A stretch of DNA of 64,000 bases, taken from positions 58,769,049 to 58,833,048 of the forward strand of contig NC_092560.1 of assembly GCF_037038585.1 (NCBI RefSeq), in the 5' to 3' direction. This stretch comes from Patagioenas fasciata. Lineage: Eukaryota; Chordata; Aves; Columbiformes; Columbidae. A program made the position numbers and the translations under genes. The notes under the pieces were generated by a model that worked only from the letters and a program-made list of their open reading frames with translations, was not told the origin of the DNA and made no database searches. Position 1 is the stretch's first letter. Each line of letters opens with the position of its first letter. Positions 12,630 to 27,000 of the stretch are shown here, in pieces.

Positions 12630-15600
12630 TTAATAAAGAAGGATGTAAAAAGAGGTCCATGATATTATTTCTTACAGAAAACATTCTCAAGAAAGTGTAC
12701 AATGTTTTAACCTATTTAACACATATGGAGATACTGCTGTCTTATGTGTGAGCCTGTTAGATGCTTAAGTGGAGAAGCACTCCACTTTGTTTTGCTTATG
12801 AAAATTTTGTATATACAAATGCTCCATGCATTTTATTTTCTGAAACCGGTGTTAGCTATAAGTTCTGCAAATTTTTTTCTCTCTCTCCTTTTGACAGAAT
12901 GACTCATCATGGCCACCATTTTCATTCTCACAGTATTAAGGAACTCATTGTCATGAACATGAAGTCCTGTAAGGGGGAATGAAGAGAAGCCACATCCCCT
13001 CTGATGTGCTAACCAGTGCAAACAGCTCTGCAGGGCTTCCTCACCCCAGCTCAGGCTCTGGTTCTGTGGCCAGCACCAAAAAGTCATTCTCACAAGTGAA
13101 AGGGGCAGCTCTCGGAAGGACCAGCCCTTGCAGCTGGAAGGAGCAGCTAGAGGCACTGCTAACTACTCTTCTGTGAATTTTCTGCTGTTAAATACCCAGA
13201 AAGTTTTGAAGGATTTAATGTGTGAGCATGTATTTTAAAGTTAGTAGCCTGGGGACTGAAGCTGGCTTGAGGCTGCCTATAAGGTCATAAACTGGTACGG
13301 ATATAATGTGCACAGGAATGATGTACGAAACAAGAACAGGAGCTATTAGACCCAGAGAGATGGTCATGAGGAAAATAATGAATGATGTTCATGAAAAATA
13401 CAAGGTATAGGAACTAGGAAGACTAGTCCTGACACTTAAAACAATGTGGTCTTGTGTAGGAAAAGGGCAGGGATAGAAAACTTTTTAATGACAATCATGT
13501 GCTTTTTCTGTGTTTTGTCCAAGGGTGGTGGAGTATTTTCAGAAATCTATGACTAATTTTTGAGTTCTGTATCTCAAGCAAACCCTACAATTGGCTAAAC
13601 CTTCTAGTATTTTTAGCAAGAATACGTTATGGATGCTTTCAGCCAAGAATACAAATTTTTTACTAAACAGTCTATTATTCATTAATATTTAGAAAATACA
13701 GTTGAGGAGGTAAACAAGGAGTTAATGCTTCTATCTATAATGAAAATGATCATATATTTGATGTGGTAGGTCAAAACATACACAGAACAAGGCCAAAAAA
13801 TAGAGTGTTTTTACAAAAAAAAAAAAAAAAAAAAGAGGCATATCTTTATATATGAAAGACTTGGCTGCTTCTGCAGAAACATTACAGAAGATGGGAGGGT
13901 GTGGGGTTTTTTTGGCGAAACTGAGGACTTGTTTATGTAAATAACTGGTTTAGAGAGTAGTAAGGCTGTTACTGAAAGGAAGTGACCCAGCATACCGGTA
14001 TTGCCTGGCTGAATGTAAATCTACTGAGGATGTCAGTTGTTTTCATGATAATGGACTTATGATATGACCTTCATATTAGTTTTATTGGATTTCAGATCAA
14101 TTTTAAAATATTTTTATAATATTATTTTGTTAAATTATGAAATTATTATAGTTAATGATATACACTACTTCTGATACATTTTTCCTTCCTTATGCTAACT
14201 TCTTCAAACTCCAGGTTTCCTTCAGAAGACTTTCAAAGCTGTGAAGCTCTATAAATAACTTTTTCCAATATCGATATTGAAGTAGCCAAGTTACATGGTA
14301 TCCTGAAAAGTTTTATCAAGCATTGCAATAAATGAAAGCCTTACCAGATGCACACAAACATTTTCCATAACACTAAGAATTATTAGGCTGTATAATAAAT
14401 AACCTTCTGGGTAAGTAGCACAATTCTCACTCTTATTGCATTAAAAAGATATTACTGGACAGAACAGTAAAATTTTACAGTGGACTATATCTTTGCAAAG
14501 ATACATCATGGATTTACTTACTATGTAGCAGATATTTATTCTTTTCAGGCTTCTTGGGTCCATTAGTTTTGTCATTTGGTATTACTACTAGCAACCCTGT
14601 GTCCAATTAAAAAGAATTGTTAAAAGGACTGTTTCCAGATCAGAGTCTTCACAGGTACCTATTTCTGTGCTCCTATTTTAAAAACCTAGGCTTGAAGACT
14701 ATAAAATTCGAACTTCAAACCTGTTTTATCTATATTGTAGTAAAAATATGATATGTATTTTGGAATGCATTCACATACATCTTATGTATTTGTTTTCTAG
14801 CAGTAAGACAGCCTTTATTGCCTTGCTAAAATTCTTAGTGTGGAACTTCCAGTACAACATGGGAATTCATAAAGCAGAAAAAATGCAGCTATACGACGAC
14901 TCTCATGGTATGTATGGTGTCTGTCCTCTTACAGTTTTTCTTACTGAATCTCTGTAAACTAGTAGAGCTTGGAACAACCCCCTCAGTTTTATTTTGATCT
15001 CCATCCATCTCTCCTTGAAACACAAGCCATAAAGGAGGGTGAGTGGGCAACCAGAGACCTCTGTCACACTTGTGTTGTCATTACCACTTAAAAGAATAAA
15101 TCCTGTCTGCAATTGCTAGCCTAAAGATACATAAATCCTTTCAGTTTTAAGTCAGCCTAACAAAGAGTGACTTGCAAAACACCTGATCAGAGTGACCTTG
15201 CAGCTTTAGACATTTTGAAGCCCACACAATTAGCTGAGTCTTGATTTAACACATAACTCAAGACTGTTGAATAAAGTGCCTTTTAGCTGAACATTGCTCA
15301 TTATATGCTAAAAGGATTATGTAATGCAATATGCACATGTGTAACCAATTGTCTCTTTAGGGTGTGAATGTAATGATAATATTTTGTATATAATGGCTGT
15401 GACATTTCTTTCTGCCATGCTGGCTTTATTCTAGCATCCAGGCTTGTGCAACTCTGGAATAAACAATATCTCATCTCTGTGTGCTACAATTTGGCTTTTT
15501 TTGCACACCAGGTGACAGAATCCAGTTTTTGGGATAATACTCACTCCCATGATCAGTAAATTGAAAGTGCAGCCTTCCTAGCTCAGGTCTGAAGGGGAAG

Positions 15601-18600
15601 AGTCCTGTATAGCAAATCTAAGACGTTAGTATTTTTGAGAGATGTAAAATGAACACAATAGATGCCTCACAGTGTGAAAATATTTTGTTTGATTGTTTGT
15701 GTTTTGCTTATTGACAGTGTTTCCAAACCCACAAAACTGATGTTTTGTTCATGACTATATTCTCAGTCTCTTTATTAATCCCTCTTTCCTCATACTGCAG
15801 GAGTGCCGAGATGCTCCAGCCTCATACCTGACTGTGAACAAACCTGTAATAAAGGCCTGAAGATCTTTTGCCTGCTCTCAAATTATATCAAGTTAATAGC
15901 TCCAACAGCTGGAAGAGGAACAATGCATAGTAGGCAATAAATGTGACTGTGGCCTGTTTGAATTTGAGCCCATTCTTGTGGATAACCAAGGCAGTGGAGA
16001 CACGGTGACACATTTCAACATATAGTAGTACCCAAAGTATAAATATCCTTTCAGCCTCAGGTGCTGGAAGGGGCTAAGCACATGTGACTGTGACTTTATT
16101 GTGGTTAGACGGAGACAGCACAGTTTTAGCACATATGATGGTTGTATCTTCATTTTTGCCATGTAAACACATAGACTCATATATGGGACTACACAATAAA
16201 CTGGCAGGACTCTGCATGCCAGCTGTCTAATGCCTGTCAATATTTTGTCAGCTTTGGTGCAGACACAATTTAAGGAGGGAAGCGAGAGATGATGAGGAGA
16301 GCGATAACTTCATTTTAATCACAGTTATTTTCTCCCCACTGCCAGGTGGGTTTGGCAGGCTGAAGCTGGGGTGTTGAACCGGCGATGCTGTTGCAGCTAC
16401 AGAGTTTGTTCTGCACAGAGCAGTGGGACTGTACCACAAGCTGGGATGGAGGAAAGGTGGATTCAGAGGGGAGCCAGACCAGTAACAGCAGGGGTGGGTA
16501 GTCTAACCAGCAGGATGCAGTGTGCTCAATCCTTGGCGAATCTGTGCTGCAGAAAGCAGCAGATCTTCATTTACAAGAGCAGAAGACGTTGTTCAAGGAC
16601 TCTTGGAGGTATTAATTGGATTAGACTTCTGGCCTGTGTTGCAAGTCCCTGGGAACAAGTGCTTGCTTTACCAGCAAGGGATGTATACCCAATACCCACA
16701 GGGGTGTCCTCCACTTGCAATTATTTGGTTTAAGTTGAGACTTCGACTTACGTACTGCTTTGGTTGTTGAAAGGTACTCTCTATCATTTAAAGCAGAACA
16801 GAAAATTTCTAGTAACTTACGATATGCTTAAAAATAAAATATTGATTTTGTACACATTAATGGAAAGGAAATTGTAAGTGATTCTTCCTTAATTAAAATA
16901 GTCAGAGTACAGAAGCATTCTGTTTTTCAACTTGTTCTCCGTGATAAACCTCATGTTTTATTGAAGTTTTATTTGAACAATGTCTTCTGTAAATCTGAGA
17001 GATTTGGGACTGGTTGGATTGCAAAAGGTGCTTTGTAAGGCATAACTTGGCCTCAACTCTTCTTATAAGTAAAATATTTTTCTGAAATAGAATAAGGTTT
17101 GTGGATTTTTGTGGAAATGCAAGTGGAGGATATAAGTAAGAAACCATGTGGCTTTGGTTAGCCTAACTTCAGCAAATGCTATCTTAGTAATTATTATCCT
17201 GACAGCACATATGAGGTTCATGCTAATCAAATCATGTGTTAACCCATCATCATGTAGTTCTGCTGCATAATTTTGCAATCCATAACCTAAACAGACAATC
17301 TTTCTTGGCAGTCAGACCCATCTTAGATGTCTCCATAATTTCTGCTGGCTGAACTAATTAAAAAAAAAATCATGATCTGACGACTGGCGTAATTAAAATA
17401 GAAATTTCGCAAGTGCAACTCTCAAAACCCAATTACTAGAAGACTATATACCTTTTCTCACTTACACGTTAGCGAGATCTTGTAACATCTACTTGATGAT
17501 AAAGCTCCTTTTTCCTGGAAACCTCCACTTCTCCTGAGGATCCCACAAGCTGTGTGTAAGGATGTGCCAGTCTGAGGTGTCCACCTGTGTCTGCTGGACA
17601 GCCTGATTCCGTCAGGTCTCCTAACAAAGGGTCCGCAACCTGCCAGGAGGTCCAGCTGGACACCTACATGGCAGCATCAGGGACCTGAGTTGTGTGCTTA
17701 CCCTTCGCCCCTGGCTGCAGGGCTTGCAGTATCAGGAGGGGAGGAGCTGTAGGATTTCCTCCTGGGAAATCAGTAGGAGAACTGACTGAATAAGGACTGT
17801 GGCAACTTTGTTGTGGATATGCACCAGTTGCCAGGTAAGTGACATGTTGTCAGGTAAGCTGACCATGCTGTCATTGTTTCTCATTCAGTGTAACACAACT
17901 ATACATATTGGTGTACATATTGGTATACATTTAATCTGCTTTTTGTAAATTGCTTCTTTTCAAAGGGAGAAATATTCAATAACCTAAAGAACAAGAATAC
18001 CATAACACTTTTTCTTATGTCATACTGGATTCTTTATTGGAAGGGTAAACTTTCTTAGACAAGGACGATTTTCACACTCTACACTGCTTAAGAACAAACG
18101 TCCCTGCCTAAAATTTGGTTCTGCATTGGATGTCTTACCCCAGAAGGGTTCTAATTTCTTTAGGATTAGCAGGATTATGAAATGAATCCTGGAGCAAACA
18201 CGTAAGCCCTGGAATGGGAATGGAAGTTCAGGTACGTTGTTATACTCAGTGATTACAGTGCAGAATTTTCAGGCAGCTCCCAGTTCAGCACAAGATATTG
18301 TGGAATTGTTTATCTGAGGCAGTGAACCTATGTTTGAAAAGGGGTGGACATGCAAACCAGAGTTCCAGAACTTGTATTTTGAATATTAGTTTATTCCCTG
18401 AGTAGCTCTTTCTTCAGGACAAATAATGATACAAAATGATTCTTACATTTGTTTTGGAGACCAATGTGGGAAAGACCAAATCATTCAGGGTCAAACAGCA
18501 GCATGGGTATGAGACACAGAGTAATGTTCCCATGCAACTCACTAGGATGGGTGGGCAAATGAGACTGCACAGAGAAAAGCTGGGACTGACACCTGGGCTT

Positions 18601-21600
18601 CCTTCCATGGCTCTCAATACTGCCAGCCAGCACAGCCCAGCCCAGCTGCTCTCTGGGAAATGAACACTGCAAACTGCCTGATTTTAATCCATTTCCCAAG
18701 CTGTGGGGAGGAGGCTGTGAAGAGTGACAGGACGGTGTCCTTTCCTGCCAAAGCCCAAGTCCTCTGGAAAAATATTTATTAACCACTTAGACAATTTTAT
18801 AAGAGCAAATGATGAAAATAAATGCTTTATTTAATGAGTTCTGTAAACATTATAAATCCTGTTTTTGGGCCGGTGTTATTTAGCTAATTCTGTTACGACT
18901 GGTGCTGAACTTTTTTTTTTTTTTCCTCATAGCATTAATGCATCTCACCTTACTTGTTTTACATATTAAATGAATTCATTAGCAGAACAGAGATTTGAGC
19001 CAGCTGGCTTGTACTCAAACTGGATTACCTCACAGGGACATGCAATTCATCAGATGGGCTAAAGTAAACACCTCATTGGGTCATAGTCTTCCTACAGCCC
19101 AGCCCATTTTAAATCCTGTATGATACCACTGAAATCTCTAAGAAGATTACATGCTTACCATTGTAACGTGGGGAAATGTGTCAGGAACAAAAGGTCTGCA
19201 TCCAGCAGGCAGCCGCTCTTGCCTCAGCCAGCCATGCTGGTGGGGGCAGGCAGGCATCCCTGCTTCTGCTCAGGCACTGGGCCCCATGTCCTTCAGTCAC
19301 TGAGAACAGTCCTTGCCTAAAGGTAAGGTACATTTTAAATAGGAATGGGATATTCCTATTTCAGTTTTATGGACATATGTTTCATTATTTTGAAATACCT
19401 TAAGGGGTGAATCTATTTCCTGTTCTTCCATTGACACAAGCCAAATCTCAAATGTGTGTGTGACGAAATGCCAACCCCACTGGCAAATGGAAACATGTCA
19501 ACATTCTATTAGCAAAGAGTATTATCATCCTGGGTGTTAGTCCTGACAAACCTGGGTGTTCAGGTACCTCTGCTTTTCCCTGCGAGCCCTCTGAGGTCAG
19601 CAGAGCCCCTCGCAAGGCTCCATCCTACTTCACTGGGGAAAGCCCGGTCCTAGCCCTCCCGCTGTACCAACCACTGTGAGCAAATTCATGTGAATCTTTA
19701 GCCTAATTTGCTAAATTGTCCATAGATAATTCCTACCAGCTGCACATTGCTCAGCACCACACCTCAGTATCCATGGAGCTGCTGTCTGCTGTGGCGTGGA
19801 GGGGGTTCGAAAGCCTTTACACCATGTGGAGCTCTCACGGCCGTGGCGGGGATTTGTTCCTTTGTTTCTGGATGGGAAATGGACGTGCTGCAGCCCAACT
19901 GGGACTGTTCAGCGGCAGCTTTGATTCTGATTTTCCTGCCTAAGGGGCGGCCAAAGCAGCAGCTTCTTTGTGAGGCAGAAACATAAATTACGTGTTTCAT
20001 GTTTCAGCCACCCTGAATATTTGAAATACCATACTGAGATTTACTAAGAAAAGAGATTTCTTACACGCATATTAAAATAATAGTAAGAATTAATCTTCCC
20101 CTCACCCCCATCTAATTGCAGAGAAATACATTTTGGGGTGATCTAGAGCAGTGAGAAGAAAGTAGAAGATCTGCTCATTGGAGAGACTTAATGGAATAAC
20201 CTTACTCTGAAATGTGCAATTGCAACAAAATGGTTTATAAAGGGAACAGAGAATACAGAAACGATTTAAAAATGGAAAAAATGTAATATTTTCATTGTAT
20301 TTTGGAACAGCTTTTAAAAAGGTATATTACACTGAAACCAAAAAACCTTGAAAATGCTTTGGAATTTTACTGGAAAGAAATCTAATTTTGGGGGCTTTTA
20401 TCCAGCTTAAAATAAAGTCAAACTTCAAAATGTGAAACACTTTTCTGAACTAGAATTTCCATTCTTCATATGGCCATCATTGTATTGTCCATGCCCTACT
20501 TAGGTTGGAAGAACAGGATGTGAAGGCAGTTGCAAGTTAAGTTTTTGTTAGCAGTCAGATTCAAGGAGAGTTTATTCTTCCATACATTCAAATTTTCTAA
20601 TCCTCTTCTTTTATTATTTTTCCAGCTGTTGAGGCATTTTCTACTGATTTCCTATTGGGAGGAAAATTCCATTTAAATCTGGAAAGAAGGAAAGTCAGAA
20701 TGGGAAGCCAATGCCAGATTAAAGAAAAAGTGTCTTGTCAGTATTACACATGTGGCAGGGAATGAGCACAATTCTTTATAAGCAGAAGTTCTAGTGGAGA
20801 CGCTGTGTCAAGCTCTATTCTTCCAAAATTACGAGAGTTTCCATGTGGGATTACGGAGGACAACACAAGTTAAACTAATCTTCCCTCTGAATTAAACTCT
20901 GTAGACCATTGTATGGTCCCAGCCTTGTCATACAATCTCAATTGAATTTTGATAGGCAAAGATATGTCATGGAGCCCCACCCTACTTTTCTCCCCTTCTG
21001 AAATACTCTGTGTGAGATCTCTGCTCAAATCCTTCATTAACTGAAGTCATCGGGAACAAAGATTTTTCAGATAGCCTTATCAGATAGCACTGCATGATAA
21101 GGTAGGATTCTAAGCACACCCATTTTTGCATGTGGTTTACTGATCTCACACGTCAGCCTATAGCTGTGTACATTTGCCATTCCAATCAACACAAAATGCA
21201 ACTTGAAGAAGTGCAATGTCCTAATTCCTTACATCAATCAAGGCAAACTCCTTCGACACACCCCAAATCCTTGGGTCTTTCACTTAGTGTCAAAGAATTT
21301 TCTTGTCTTTTTCTGTCCAGGTTTCCAGCTTTGCTTTTGGGCAGCTGTGCATCGCCCCACTGGTGCGACAGTGCTTCTGCAGCAGTGGTGCCATAACCCC
21401 TACCGGAGCTGAGCCCTCTCCCCCTCCCCATCCTCACATGCCATTGCCTCCCACAGGGTGGATGGCTGGGCTTACAGATGCTGTAGGGGCCTCTTGCAAT
21501 AGCCCTCCTGCGTGCCTTTGTCAACTGCTGTAGCTCACAGTAGCCCCAAAGAGCAGTTAAATCTGCAGAGATACTCAGGTGTGTAGAGATGGATTTTCCA

Positions 21601-23556
21601 AGAAGAACAGGGCTGCCTTGGGAAGTGGAAGGGTATCACAGCACTGCATGTCTGTGTTTACGTGATGAAGTGCTGTGTCTGATTGTGTTTCAGAGTGAAA
21701 TTACATTCTAAATATGCTCGCAGGCCCCTCGTATGTTAGAGGTGCCTCCACGGAAACAAATCTGTGTCCCACATCTTTCAAAATATCTCTCTAAAGACTC
21801 TCATTTGATAGGACACAAGCATCTTCAATCTGCTCTGAAACTGAAAGCTCAGACTCCTCATCAGGGTGTCATCTTGTTTGTGTTCTTTTTGCTGGTCTTG
21901 CTTCTCATGTGTGTTTTCTCTAATACCAGTGCAATATATATCCTAAGTGACTTGGAAACTCTTTCCTCCCCGGACACCTCAAATGTTTGACAAATCATGC
22001 ACATAATCAACAACATATCATCCAATTGCCAAAAGCTGACTGTTCTTCTGCATGATCAAATCACAAAATCCCCTGTGTCTGTCTTCTATCTAGGGCATGG
22101 ATTTAACAGCCAGCTGTATTCTGACTTCTATTCATTGATTGGGACCATTGCACAAGCCATGCTAACAAGTACATAAATCAGCCTTTGTTTAATGTTAACT
22201 GATAGTCTTTATTGATCACTGGCCAAACTTCTTTTGAATAATCTGTATTTAATTCTGTATTTAATATCTCTTCTGGGTGCTATTATAAAAATCCTGACCA
22301 ATAAAGTCCTTTAGAAGAGTCATTTTACAGTGTCCTTCCTCAAAATTCAGCTTACTGCATTCATTGCCAAAATCACACAGAAACATTCTTTAAATAAGGT
22401 AGAACATCAGGGTTTTGTTTCATCCTTGACTGACTCAGTATACTTCGGGAGCAGTGTGTGACCCTCCCCATCAATGTGTCAGCATCGGTGCACACTGGTG
22501 AGTGTGCTTGGTCTCTGTGCACTTGTCAAGCCGCTTTTATGCCTGTGACCATTTGCTCTCATCACTCCCTTTCTCCAGCCCACCTTGTGAGACAGGATAC
22601 AGAAAGAGGATGGATTCATGGCTTATCATTTTTACTACGGTTATTTATTGCTGCCTTGCTGTGTGGGCAAAACAGTGAGATTTAGATTACAAACAGCAGC
22701 TAAGCCATCCAGAGCTGCCTGTAGATCCCTGAGTCAGCAGCTTCCCTCTCCCTGCCTGGATGCAGGGAGAGTAAGCAGTCTTGCAGCCTGCCAATGTGTT
22801 GCCCCACAGCCCTGCAGCTGGACTCAGGGGCTCCAGACGTGCCCGCCCTCCTTAGAGTGGTCCTGCTGCATCTGCACCTGCTGAGCTGGCAGCAGAGGTG
22901 GGGCAGAAGATCACTGTTAGGTTGCTGTTCATCTGGTCCAGTGCACTGTCAGCTAAGTGATCTCATCTTCAGCAATTATTGTCGAAAAAGGACTTTGACA
23001 GCCTGCAGGGGGATGGATCCCATCTGTCTCTGAGCAACGACATGTCTGATCTTTGCTTATATGATGTATGTTTTCTCATACCAGATATTACGTTAGCTAG
23101 GCTGGCTAGCTAGAAAAAATTTAGTGGTTTCAAAGGGACTGTGATAGCTGTCTGCTCAGCTGGGTCAGTTTGCCTGCCATAGGTAGGATTTCATTGGTGT
23201 TGAAGAGACTATAGAAGAGCCAAGGAAATACTACCTGCATCCTTGCTCTATAGATACGATATGCATTTGGATCTGCTGAGCTGCTTTAATGAGACAGCAT
23301 ATATATGTGAGATTTGATCCTAGGGCACACTACATATATCAGATTTATACTTGTTGCCAACAGCCAGCTATTCATAAAGATGTTAGCTTAGTCCAAGACT
23401 GGAAATAAATTAACTCCCTCCAGTATAGTGGGCTTTCTCATTTCTTCCATCATCCATCTCTGGCAGTAGTGTTAATGTCAAGAATCTCTTGACATTTTTC
23501 ATGTATTTGGCCACAGATGTCCTCAGCATATTAAAGCTGTTTGAGATAGTTGTGGT
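12630..23556. other. Intergenic, no gene visible
   Basis: Nearly 11 kb of unique-looking sequence with no mobile element, RNA gene or convincing coding region. Short open frames occur at chance lengths. An AT-rich block lies at about 14,100-14,165. Confidence 0.6.
13815..13834 (+). repeat. Poly(A) run, 20 bases
   Basis: A pure A run. The sequence before it has no recognisable mobile element or gene copy, so I cannot say whether it is a retroposon tail. Confidence 0.9.
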
Positions 23557-23926
23557 GAGTAGAGTAGAGTAGAGTAGAGTAGAGTAGAGTAGAGTAGAGT
23601 AGAGTAGAGTAGAGTAGAGTAGAGTAGAGTAGAGTAGAGTAGGGGAGGGGAGGGGAGGGGAGCGGGGGGGGAAGGGAAGGGAAGGGAAGGGAAGGGAAGG
23701 GAAGGGAAGGGAAGGGAAGGGAAGGGAAGGGAAGGGAAGGGAAGGGAAGGGAAGGGAAGGGAAGGGAAGGGAAGGGAAGGGAAGGGAAGGGAAGGGAAGG
23801 GGAGAGGAGAAGAGAAGAGAAGAGAAGAGAAGAGAAGAGAAGAGAAGAGAAGAGAAGAGAAGAGAAGAGAAGAGAAGAGAAGAGAAGAGAAGAGAAGAGA
23901 AGAGAAGAGAAGAGAAGAGAAGAGAA
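23557..23926. repeat. Compound pentanucleotide array (AGAGT, GGGGA, GGGAA, AGAGA), 370 bp
   Basis: Four homogeneous blocks of 5-bp units follow one another: AGAGT (about 17 copies, to 23,641), GGGGA (about 4 copies, to 23,662), a short G run, GGGAA (about 26 copies, 23,671-23,800) and AGAGA (about 24 copies, 23,808-23,926). The 5-bp period is kept in all blocks. All purine units lie on the plus strand apart from the T of the first block. The long reading frame on the other strand across this interval is a low-complexity artefact. The array ends exactly at a CR1 3' terminus. Confidence 0.95.
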
Positions 23927-24035
23927 TACTTCCAGTTGGAAAGGACCTTTGAGATCTTAGAGTCCAACCATTAATCTAACACTGCCAAGTCCACCACTAA
24001 ACCATGTCTCTAAGCATTTAGTTCTGCCCTTACCT
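23927..24035 (-). mobile_element. CR1 LINE 3' end, minus orientation
   Basis: The plus strand reads CTTCCAGTTGGAAAGGACC..., then AGTCCAACCATTAATCTAAC and ...CCAAGTCCACCACTAAACC, which is the reverse complement of a bird CR1 3' end. Its 3' terminus is the left end here and abuts the pentanucleotide array without a gap, where the element's own (ATTCT)n-type tail should be. The right boundary is approximate because the copy fades into unique sequence. Confidence 0.8.
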
Positions 24036-27000
24036 TACACCTGTCAAAGAGTATTAATTTCTTTGTTCTGTGTTCATATTTTCAAGGAATCAAGTGTTTC
24101 TGAATAGCTGGAATCTTCTAATATTCTAAAGGAGTTCTGCATATTCCTCATCTAGTCAAGGGTATATTGTTTTCTGCATTCATATAGGTTGGATTTAGGT
24201 AAGTCCTGACTGGGCTTAACCTATGTTGATGCCACCTGGAGTAAACTGATCTCTTGGCCAAGTTTAGCACTTAGAATGTCAGTTTTTTCAGGTACTGCAC
24301 AGGGCTCTGGGGATAAGATATAGACATAGAAACCATAATATGGAAAATAATGGTAATCCTGAAGACAACTGGTTATGGCAGAAATTTCAGGAGCCTGTCA
24401 GAGCACTGCCATGCAAAAATGAGACAGAGACTGAAGAAGCTATTCAGAGAGCAAGAACAAAAACTTGCTGGTTGCTTGGGGCTGCGAAGATGCAGTAGTG
24501 TGCTAAGGTGTTTCTAAGAGACATTTCTACCTGTGTGCCACCCTTCCCAGGCCAGCAAGGGGATTCCCCTGATCCACCAGATATCTGACTCAGCTCAGAA
24601 CCCCACCTGCAACTCTTCGCTCTGCTTCTGCCAAATGAGTGGTCTGGATAGAGGATAACAAATTGCATCCTTAAAGGTTGAGGTTGCTTGACTTGGTTGT
24701 GAGGACACAGCAAGGAAAAGACAGAAGCTCCATTCTGTAGTCTGCTGCTTTCTCCTTCTCTGATGCTGGGGGAGTGCTGCCACGAGCAGAGGAGCTTTCT
24801 CACTGGGGATACTGTGGGAGGCACACAGCCAAAAAGAAATCACAAAAGGTACTGGAGAGATTAAGGCCGCAAGCACACATGCTTATTTTGCAGCATCTTA
24901 CTTGCATAAATCTGCATTAACCATGTGTTAACTAGGCACAGTTCAAATGGTGAGGCATTTATTAACTGACATGTCACAAGTACTTACATATAGGGGGCAA
25001 CATGGGTGCCTCCATAGTACGAGCCCAAGCAGAATTGCTCTGGCTCCTGAATCAGCCAAATCGTCTTGCAGATGTTAAACTGTGTTTCTACTCATCTCCC
25101 TGCCCAGGTTCACATTAAAGGTAGTCCCCTACTCTTGTGCTCCCCTGAAAGGCCTTGTTTGAATTTAATGTGTAATTGGTTGGCATTTGCTTCTTTCTGT
25201 TCATTTATTCAACCTTAGGCTTGAAATTGCTCTTATCTACACTTGGAAATCTAACTTTACCTATTTCTCAAGTTGTATGCAATATAATTTTCCAGATACT
25301 CAATTTCATCCTTCAAGTTCCAAAATGTACATAAGTTGTATGGAAATATGTTAAAGTTCCTGTCCTTTGGAGTTATGATTAAATTATAACCAAACCAACA
25401 GAGTATAGATAATTAACTGTTCCCTATGGCACTACCTCCTCAGTGGGTCCAAACCAAAGGGCCTGTAGCTAGTGCATTTTAATTTATTTCACTTCAGTTT
25501 CACTTAAAAGTAATAGAAGTATATTCTACCTTTGATAGAAAATTCAAAAAGTATCTTCAGTTTTTATTTCTTTGGAACACAATCTGGGATACAAACCCAT
25601 CCTGCGTATCAGACTTTTGCAGCTTGCTGGAGCTTGAGTGTTCTGGAGGTAGAAAACTGTGGCCTGTCATACTGCAGGTCCATTTACTTCCCTTATTGAT
25701 TTTTAAAACTAAGAAACTGTTCATGAGGAAATAAATTATTTATTCTTTGTATTTATTAGTTCTACAGTAAAGAAGCAGGTAACTGTGCTAGCTCTCGTTT
25801 GTGCAGGTGGAGCAGCCTCACTCTGCTTCTCTTCCAACAGCCTGGCCCAGGTCTGCAAACAGCTCAGAAACGCTTTGACACCTGGCAGCCGGGTCACACA
25901 AGTGCCTGTGCCAAAGGCACCCGCCATCTGCCTCGGCAGGACCATGCTGCCTCCAGCCCTGCCCGCCCCACCAGCAGCCCCTTTCCAGCTGCCGTGCCCC
26001 GTGGCAGGAGTAAAGCCGCTGCCAGTGGGGAAAAATTGCCTTACCCGCACCAGTTTGACCAGTGGCTCCCATAAGCTGGGCAAACTCCATACTGACCTGC
26101 AAATCTACTCCTCTTCAGCTTCCCTGATTTGTAGCCAGGTTGTCACTGATGGGCCTGTCACTGACTAACCTACTTTTTTTCCGTCTGTGGTCCAGCCTGG
26201 AGGAACGGCCTCTCTCCTTCCCTGCTGCATGTCCTTGAGCCCTGCGGCCGCCCCTGGTGCCCTTCCACCTGCACGGCACCACACCTTGCCCTGCCGTGCA
26301 GCACATTTCAGCTCACAATAAAGTTATCAGTTCATTCCCTTCATGGCAAGATCGATGTCACACAATGGGAGGGCAGCTTGTGCTCCCTCTGACATCTGGC
26401 TGTTTTACACAAGGAAAGGAGCAGGACAAGAAGAGTTAAGAGAGCATCTCCGGCTGCAAGGGCAGAGATTTTTGCATTTAGCGTACAGTTTTCATTTCCC
26501 CCAGCTAACACTAAAAGCAGCCAAAAGAATTTCTTCTTATGCCAACTTGAGCACATCAAAATGCCATTTAATGCAGAGGCCAAGTTTGGCCAGAGCTGTT
26601 CTGATTTAGTAATGTCTCTTAAAAATACATGCCAAAGTATTTAGCTTTCCAGTAACAACTTCAGCACTGGCACTGCAATAACAAGTTTTAAAATCTATAA
26701 TGAATGTATTTACAATTAGCTGTAAATATCGGGTCACTTTTGTAATTTTTGTCCTTCAAATTTAAGAGCAGGAGTTACCTGAAATGATGCAACTATGTGT
26801 TGGACAGGCATTATTTTGCTCTGTAAAGCAAAATTTCCCTTTGCTAATGGGAGAGAAAACAAAAACTTGCCTAATACAAGACATACAGAAATTTACCTGC
26901 CCTCTAGCACCTTGATTAACGCACAACATAGCCAAGCACTATACTTCTCCACATCTCACTTGAAGCAATCCTCAAACACATCATGAAGGATTCAAAGTAG

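Noticed and set aside
23410-23967. 185-codon minus-strand frame rich in Leu, Phe, Ser and Pro
   Set aside because: It is a translation of the pentanucleotide array, open only because the repeat units contain no stop codon.
25736-26168. 127- and 115-codon frames on opposite strands
   Set aside because: Overlapping long frames on both strands are what a GC-richer, stop-poor patch yields; no family is recognisable.
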